Shown here piece after piece: positions 14,240 through 18,902 of a DNA stretch of 18,902 nucleotides. Under the pieces are notes generated by a model that saw only the letters and a program-made list of their open reading frames with translations, was not told where the DNA came from and did not search any database. The stretch's first letter is position 1, and every line of letters begins with the position of its first letter. The stretch is from Faecalimonas sp. (lineage in GTDB: Bacteria > Bacillota_A > Clostridia > Lachnospirales > Lachnospiraceae), in the NCBI GenBank assembly GCA_026169575.1, contig JAPFCT010000402.1:1-18902 (forward strand). Reading direction: 5' to 3'. Both the position numbers and the translations under genes were made by a program.

Positions 14240-15289
14240 CTAATAAATTTCTACAATATAATTCAGGCTGTCAATTCTTTCATATACTAACCTTTTTCCA
14301 TATTTTTGGACAAACAACCGAAGCGTATCGATATGCGAATAATATTCATCCTGAACTTCTTCCAGTTCTTCAGGAGTCAGTGTCTGTAAGAATTCGTTCT
14401 CTGTTTCTTTGTTTTCAAACATCAGATCTCCCAAAATAATTTTTCCATCCGTTTTCAAAACGCGAAACATTTCTTTCATTGCCTCTGATTTTTCCTTTTC
14501 GTTCAGATGATGAAAAGCATATGTTGATACAATCACATCAAAAGACTGTTTTTCATATGGAATGTTTAAAAAGTCTCCCATCCGGACCTTAAGTTTGGGA
14601 AGCTTTTCTTTCGCAACATTCAACATTTCCCTGGACTGATCGATCCCAATGATCCTATGTCCGGAATTTAAAAACTTCTCTGCAAGATTTCCTGTTCCAA
14701 CGCCAATTTCCAGAATCTCACTCTTACCATTTTTCCATGTACTTCCAGATGCATACACTTTTTGCAGCAGTACTTCATAATTCTGATAAAAATTCAGAGC
14801 TCCGCTATTCTTCCTGACCGATTCATCATAGCTTCTTGCCCATCCATCAAAATTCCATCTGTCTTCCCATTTTTCATGTAGATCGAGAAATTTAAGATTT
14901 TCTGCCAGAAGCTGAGATGCTTTCGCCTCAGCTTCCTCTAAATCATGTTCCTCATATACGGTATCGATTATTTGTTCCAATATTTTTCTTAATTGAAAAA
15001 GACGATGAATTTCATGATTTACCGCATTCCATTGATTGTGGATATGATGCAGGCAGGTTTCTCTTTCCTCAGATTCTAAAATAGTTCTGATCGCATCAAT
15101 GCTACATCCGATGGAGCGATACATCAGAACTGTTCCAAGCCTTTGAATATCCTTCTCACAAAATTTCCGGTAACCATTTTCTAACTGTCGTGTTGGTGTC
15201 AGTAAGCCTTTTCGCTCATAATAACGTATCTTATTGGAAGTAATGTTAAATAACGCTGCAACTTCGTGGATTGTATATTCTTTTTTCAT
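14240..15289 (-). CDS. MerR-family regulator fused to a class I SAM-dependent methyltransferase
   Basis: 349 aa. Residues 1-75 are a MerR DNA-binding domain (YTIHEVAALFNITSNKIRYY, then 'RKGLLTPTRQLENGYR'). Residues about 80-135 form the dimerising helix with one Cys (C79). Residues 145-300 are a Rossmann methyltransferase, with the SAM loop EIGVGTG (194-200), D217 for the ribose, GDF (238-240) and 'STYAFHHLNE' (255-264). It resembles the YrrT-type methyltransferase region 'FDGWARSYDESV'. The effector half of a MerR protein is therefore an enzyme, so SAM or the methyl acceptor may be the sensed signal. The ATG at 15289 has AAGGAG 6 bases upstream. It is monocistronic, with its own 19-bp-spacer promoter and a terminator. 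Similar fusions exist in Clostridia genomes to my knowledge; the target is unknown. Confidence 0.92.
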   Translation of the reverse strand: MKKEYTIHEVAALFNITSNKIRYYERKGLLTPTRQLENGYRKFCEKDIQRLGTVLMYRSIGCSIDAIRTILESEERETCLHHIHNQWNAVNHEIHRLFQLRKILEQIIDTVYEEHDLEEAEAKASQLLAENLKFLDLHEKWEDRWNFDGWARSYDESVRKNSGALNFYQNYEVLLQKVYASGSTWKNGKSEILEIGVGTGNLAEKFLNSGHRIIGIDQSREMLNVAKEKLPKLKVRMGDFLNIPYEKQSFDVIVSTYAFHHLNEKEKSEAMKEMFRVLKTDGKIILGDLMFENKETENEFLQTLTPEELEEVQDEYYSHIDTLRLFVQKYGKRLVYERIDSLNYIVEIY

Positions 15290-15319
15290 GATAATCTCCT
15301 TTTCCCTGATGATATTATC

Positions 15320-15350
15320 ATTTTACACGTTTGCGCCGGGCGAAGGTCAA
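15320..15350 (-). promoter_or_regulatory. MerR-type promoter with 19-bp spacer and spacer dyad
   Basis: On the minus strand: TTGACC (15350-15345), a 19-base spacer (15344-15326), and TAAAAT (15325-15320). MerR regulators untwist such over-long spacers. Inside the spacer lies CGCCCGGCG, a perfect 9-base palindrome, within a looser dyad. Self-regulation by the downstream MerR-methyltransferase is the natural reading. Confidence 0.8.
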
Positions 15351-15389
15351 GAGCGTAACGGCCAGAATTTGATAAAAAATATTAGAAGG

Positions 15390-16328
15390 TTAAACATATG
15401 CCGTTCTCTTTTCTTCTAGCTTTTTTGTGAGATTTACTCCGGCTTCATAACTTCGCTTTAAAAACCGTTCCTGATTTTTTTCATAACAGTTTAATTCCAG
15501 AACAAGCGGAAGTTCATAAGGAGATTTTGCCAGCACATCTGTCACAGATTCCCAGTCGACCGTCCCTTCCCATGGGATCCAATGCATATCGCAGCACCAT
15601 GTTAGTTCCTCCCTGCCATAGATACTGGTACGTGGCCCTCCGAGATTGTCATTGATATGAACACTGAAAATCCGATCCAGATACCGTCTGGCAAATTCTG
15701 TCATCTGCTCATTTAAAATTACATGTGTGTGACCGGTATCCCAACAGATGCCAAGATATTCTTTTGGATAACGCGCAAATATCCGGTCGAACATCCGGTA
15801 CTGCTCTTGTGCAGGAATTTCCAGCATTGTTTCCAGACAGATACGGATGCCTTTTCTTTCTGCTTCCGGCAGTAACTCATCAAACGATTGAAATACCTGC
15901 TGATAAAATATCTCTTCACTGCCATGCTGCTCCTCAAAAGTCAGATAGGGCATGTATAAATGCAGCACGATTTCTTCTGCTCCGAGAATCTCTGCCAGTT
16001 CCATACGATTTCTGATCAATTCCACTCCCGCTGCTCTGCTGTATTCGTGAAAGGACGCGAAATCTTTCCTGCTTTCCATATCCTTTCGCATGGCTGTTGC
16101 GATGCGGCTTCCCTTGGAGGCATGCAGTGATTTTGCTTTTAGTCCGAAAGAACAAAACCACTCTTTGATCTGAAGCATCTCGGAACGGGCATACAGATAA
16201 TCTCCATCCCACTCATGGCACCAGTGTACGTGGGTAAATCCAGCTTCCGAAATCTTTCTCAGTGTGTCTCTGATTTCCGAAAGCTTTGTACTTTGTCCTC
16301 CAAAATCAGTTGCAAGTCCTAATTCCAT
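15390..16328 (-). CDS. Sugar phosphate isomerase/epimerase-like TIM-barrel protein
   Basis: 312 aa of the xylose-isomerase-like (AP endonuclease 2) superfamily. The usual metal ligands are visible: E166 (CLET), D197 and H200 (WDTGH), H224 (VHINDN) and E278 (LELN), with 'WCHEWDG' (36-42) early in the barrel. Members isomerise or epimerise sugars, inositols and hydroxy acids; the substrate cannot be told. The ATG at 16328 has AAGGAG 8 bases upstream. It begins 21 bases after the hybrid kinase stop, so it is probably the second gene of that transcript, an unusual partner for a signalling protein. No terminator is evident after its stop at 15390. Confidence 0.88.
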   Translation of the reverse strand: MELGLATDFGGQSTKLSEIRDTLRKISEAGFTHVHWCHEWDGDYLYARSEMLQIKEWFCSFGLKAKSLHASKGSRIATAMRKDMESRKDFASFHEYSRAAGVELIRNRMELAEILGAEEIVLHLYMPYLTFEEQHGSEEIFYQQVFQSFDELLPEAERKGIRICLETMLEIPAQEQYRMFDRIFARYPKEYLGICWDTGHTHVILNEQMTEFARRYLDRIFSVHINDNLGGPRTSIYGREELTWCCDMHWIPWEGTVDWESVTDVLAKSPYELPLVLELNCYEKNQERFLKRSYEAGVNLTKKLEEKRTAYV

Positions 16329-16349
16329 CTCCTTTACTCCTTATTCTCA

Positions 16350-17624
16350 TCAACTATTTTTTGAATGAAGCATCTCTGTCAATGTACTGTAAAGCAGATT
16401 TGCATCCAGCGGCTTCGCAATGTGATGATTCATTCCGGCATCCAGGGCTGACTGGACATCTTCTGCAAATGCATTTGCAGTCATTGCTAAAATCAGGATA
16501 GACTTTGCATCCGGGCGGTGAAGGCTTCGTATTGCACGGGTTGCCTCGTATCCATTCATAACCGGCATCTGAATATCCATAAAAATGGCATCATACGTTC
16601 CGGGTTTTGCCCGCTTAAATTCTTCTACCGCCTGAAGCCCATCTCTTTTTATTGTAAATTCTGCTCCCCACATCTGTAACAATTCCCCTAAAATTTCGGA
16701 ATTAATCTCATTGTCTTCTACAAGTAAAAAATGAAAACCTTCCAGACTCTGTTTCTGTTCGCGTGTCTCCTTTTGAACAGTATTTGCATTTGTATCTGGC
16801 AAAGTGCCCTGCACAAACTCCAGTTCAATATAAAATGTAGTCCCCTCCCCCTGGCTGCTTTCTGCAAAAATCTGTCCATCCATTAAATCCACGAGACCTT
16901 TGGTAATACTTAGTCCAAGACCGGTTCCTTCAACTCGGGACACTTTTTTACTGCGGATAAAAGGTTCAAACAAGTGCTCCATAAATTCTTCACTCATCCC
17001 AATTCCGGTATCCCGAACGGTAAAACGGTATCTGACCATTTCCTTTTTATGAGGAGGGATTTCTTCTGTAAGAAACCATACATTTCCGCCTTCCAGTGTA
17101 AATTTGAATGCGTTACTTAAGAGATTGATAAAAATTTGCTTTAACCGCAAAGCATCCCCGACAAAATATGAATGCGTAAGATTTTCCGTACGCATTTCAA
17201 AATGCAGTCCTGCATTTTGCGCCTGCAAGGTCATAATTGATGACAGATGGCTCAACAGTTCTTCCAGACAGACGGAAGATTCATTCAACTGTATCTTGTT
17301 GTGTTCAATCTGGCTCATATCCAGAATGTCGTTGATGAGACTTAAAAGATGCTGGGAAGATACGGATATTTTTTTCAGGTAATCTCTGACTTTATTCTGG
17401 TCATCAATATTTTTTAACGCCAGCGTGGTCATTCCCATAATGGCATTCATTGGTGTTCGGATGTCATGACTCATAGAAGAAAGAAAATCACTTTTTACAC
17501 GGTTTGCAGTCCTGGCTTCTTCTAATGCCTGTTCCAGTTTTTTCTTTCCGTTCAGACACAAGCATTTCTGTAATATCTGAACGTACAAGGCAAATACGCC
17601 CGAGACGAAGATCAATTGCTGCAA
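16350..17624 (-). CDS. C-terminal half of hybrid histidine kinase (HisKA, HATPase, receiver), after frameshift
   Basis: The true sequence resumes near 17537, where the frame reads KLEQALEEARTANRVKSDFL. The open frame upstream to 17624 (TTG start) is a shadow of the sensor half. It contains the phosphorylated His (codon 17466-17468, SMSHDIRTPMN), an ATP-binding domain with NLLSNAFKFT, DTGIGM and GTGLGLS, and a receiver domain with 'LLVEDNEIN', the acceptor Asp (codon 16575-16577, IFMDIQMPVMNG) and KP. All catalytic residues are present. No ribosome site or start codon suits independent expression. It lies 21 bases before the TIM-barrel gene. It should be read as one protein with 17488-18902, making a sensor kinase with its own receiver. 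Confidence 0.85.
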   Translation of the reverse strand: MQQLIFVSGVFALYVQILQKCLCLNGKKKLEQALEEARTANRVKSDFLSSMSHDIRTPMNAIMGMTTLALKNIDDQNKVRDYLKKISVSSQHLLSLINDILDMSQIEHNKIQLNESSVCLEELLSHLSSIMTLQAQNAGLHFEMRTENLTHSYFVGDALRLKQIFINLLSNAFKFTLEGGNVWFLTEEIPPHKKEMVRYRFTVRDTGIGMSEEFMEHLFEPFIRSKKVSRVEGTGLGLSITKGLVDLMDGQIFAESSQGEGTTFYIELEFVQGTLPDTNANTVQKETREQKQSLEGFHFLLVEDNEINSEILGELLQMWGAEFTIKRDGLQAVEEFKRAKPGTYDAIFMDIQMPVMNGYEATRAIRSLHRPDAKSILILAMTANAFAEDVQSALDAGMNHHIAKPLDANLLYSTLTEMLHSKNS

Positions 17625-18902
17625 TTCTCATATTTTTTGTAACAATTTCTCCATTATAATTTTTGCAGGAATAGGAAAAAGAATATACCTCTTTCTCGTT
17701 CAGGTATTCCAGAATCTGATCCGGTGCAGTCATCATTTCAAAATAATCTTTCTCTCTGGAAATTACTTTTTCTTTTACCTTTCCAAGTCTTTCTGAGAAC
17801 ACACCTTCTGTATCAGGAATGTCCCAGTCTCCTCCATTTACAATTCGATAAGTATCCTGAAAGAGATTTACATCTACAACCAGATCGTAATTTGTTGATG
17901 ACAGCTGCGTAAATATTTTATCACGGATTACCTTTTCAGTAATATCTGTTACTGTCAGAATTCCGGTAATATCCCCCGTGTCCGGAGCTGCCACCAGATT
18001 TACCTGAAACTGGGCATATTTCCCTTCTTTCTTTTCCGGAAGCTGTATATAACAGAACATCAGAACTTCTGTAATTCCATTTTGGAATGCTTTGCGGGAG
18101 GGTTCATTTAAATATTTGCTGTAAAACAAATCACGCTCTTTCTTATCGGGAATGAAAGTTCCTACCCCCGTAAAAAATTCTTCCCGGACATTTCCAAATT
18201 TTTCTAATATCCCTGAATTTGTATTATCTACCATTGCCAGAATTTTGTTTTTTGTAATATTACAATGACCAAGCATCAGTACATCCGATCCAGTCATCAG
18301 GTAATGCTGAAAGATAAGTTCATTGTACTGTTCCCGAAGTTGTTCCTGGCGCTTCTTTTCTTCTGTAATATCATGATAATTGATATAAATCCTTCGATCG
18401 TTACTGCTCTCGATCAGGGAATATTTTGCATTGACCCACAGATAGCTGCTTTTCCCTTTGCGGATACGGTATTGCAACTCATAACAATCACACTCTTTTG
18501 AAAGGCACCGCATTAAATTCTCTTTTACATATTTCTGGTCGTCCGGATGTATTCCATTCAATTCATCCCCGGCATATATCTGCCGTGCTTCTGCTTCCGT
18601 CATCTCTGTCATTTCCAGAAAACCTGCTGAACAGAATTCAAAAGTAAGCCTGTTCTGGACATCGCATTTTACTACGGTAACACCACCCGGAAGGTGCTGC
18701 AAAATCATCTCAAAATATTGTTCCAGACGCTTTTTTTCTTTTGATTCTGTAGTGATATCTCTTACATATTTTAGAAAAGCAGGTTTTCCCTCCCACTGGA
18801 CTTCAGTACACCTGGCAAGATATGTATGTCCATTTGCATCAAACTGTATTTCTTTTTCCTCTCTGTTCCGGGTATTTTCTTTTCCCAGCACCGGGCAGGA
18901 AA
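17488..18902 (-). CDS. N-terminal PAS sensor half of hybrid histidine kinase, cut by window edge and frameshifted
   Basis: An open frame enters from the right edge (the residues before the GTG at 18891 are also coding, S-C-P) and ends at 17488. At least two PAS/PAC units are recognisable: the end of one at 'GKPAFLKYVRDITTESKEK', a full one at 'FEMILQHLPGGVTVV...YLWVNAKYSLIESSNDRRIYINYHDITEEKK', then two more PAS-like stretches ending 'GILTVTDITEKV' and 'GRICLVRSDITEMLVSERKEK'. After that linker the frame runs into the nonsense tail TGTGIRRSQDCKPCKK. The intact reading would continue into the kinase half by removing one A from a run of six. The signal and partners are unknown; no membrane helix lies within the visible part. 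Confidence 0.85.
   Translation of the reverse strand, partial: SCPVLGKENTRNREEKEIQFDANGHTYLARCTEVQWEGKPAFLKYVRDITTESKEKKRLEQYFEMILQHLPGGVTVVKCDVQNRLTFEFCSAGFLEMTEMTEAEARQIYAGDELNGIHPDDQKYVKENLMRCLSKECDCYELQYRIRKGKSSYLWVNAKYSLIESSNDRRIYINYHDITEEKKRQEQLREQYNELIFQHYLMTGSDVLMLGHCNITKNKILAMVDNTNSGILEKFGNVREEFFTGVGTFIPDKKERDLFYSKYLNEPSRKAFQNGITEVLMFCYIQLPEKKEGKYAQFQVNLVAAPDTGDITGILTVTDITEKVIRDKIFTQLSSTNYDLVVDVNLFQDTYRIVNGGDWDIPDTEGVFSERLGKVKEKVISREKDYFEMMTAPDQILEYLNEKEVYSFSYSCKNYNGEIVTKNMRIAAIDLRLGRICLVRSDITEMLVSERKEKTGTGIRRSQDCKPCKK
17538..17543 (-). other. Frame break at an A6 run in the hybrid kinase linker
   Basis: On the minus strand the run AAAAAA lies between GG AAAG and CTGG. With five A residues the frame would read SERKEKLEQALEEARTANRV, a normal PAS-to-HisKA coiled-coil linker. 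With six, the sensor half ends at 17488. The cause (mutation, slippage, or a sequencing error in a homopolymer) cannot be decided here. Confidence 0.85.

Noticed and set aside
17488..17624. Programmed -1 ribosomal frameshift in the hybrid kinase
   Set aside because: The A run is out of register for a canonical A AAA AAC heptamer, and the downstream frame needs +1 (or -2), not -1. Slippage, mutation or error remain possible.
17488..17624. Independent start of the kinase half at the TTG at 17624
   Set aside because: The stretch 17624-17544 in that frame is a shadow of the PAS half; recognisable kinase sequence begins only after the A run and no ribosome site is seen.

Overview
The window reads as an accessory stretch of a chromosome from a gut Firmicute of the Clostridia, most likely a Lachnospiraceae member (Blautia/Mediterraneibacter/Dorea-like). 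The reasons are moderate GC, strong AAGGAG or GGAGG ribosome sites, an ECF-type vitamin transporter subunit, a CX2CX2CX11C Old-Yellow-Enzyme flavoprotein, a large PAS hybrid kinase and a mucin-sugar hydrolase. The genus assignment is inference. No RNA genes, CRISPR array, insertion sequence or phage gene were seen.

Layout. (1) Positions 1-2815, minus strand: an operon of three unrecognised membrane proteins sharing a PH-like C-terminal module, followed by a fourth gene cut by the left edge. It is driven by an extended -10 promoter with a leader hairpin. (2) 2991-3866, minus: a CPBP/Abi-type intramembrane protease. (3) 4011-6480, plus: a queuosine salvage operon. It has a promoter, a preQ1-I-like riboswitch, a QueK-type nucleoside hydrolase, an ECF S subunit, a QueL-type radical-SAM queuine lyase and a terminator. 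The same trio is known from Clostridioides difficile. Q nucleoside or queuine is imported, the sugar is removed, and queuine is cleaved to preQ1 for tRNA guanine transglycosylase.

(4) 6543-14168, minus: a likely catabolic unit starting from a near-consensus promoter at 14140-14168. It encodes DUF969 and DUF979 (a two-part transporter), pyroglutamyl peptidase, a cytoplasmic GH129-like alpha-N-acetylgalactosaminidase and an AraC-family activator. An NADH:flavin oxidoreductase, perhaps on its own promoter, follows. Together these suggest uptake and trimming of N-terminally blocked, GalNAc-bearing (mucin-type) peptides. The individual families are known; the proposed pathway is my inference and is the most novel idea in the window.

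(5) 14191-15350, minus: a MerR-family regulator fused to a SAM-dependent methyltransferase. Its own promoter has the 19-bp spacer typical of MerR control. (6) 15390-18902, minus: a TIM-barrel sugar-phosphate isomerase/epimerase-like gene behind a hybrid PAS histidine kinase. The kinase reading frame is broken at a run of six A residues between its sensor and kinase halves, and the gene runs off the right edge.
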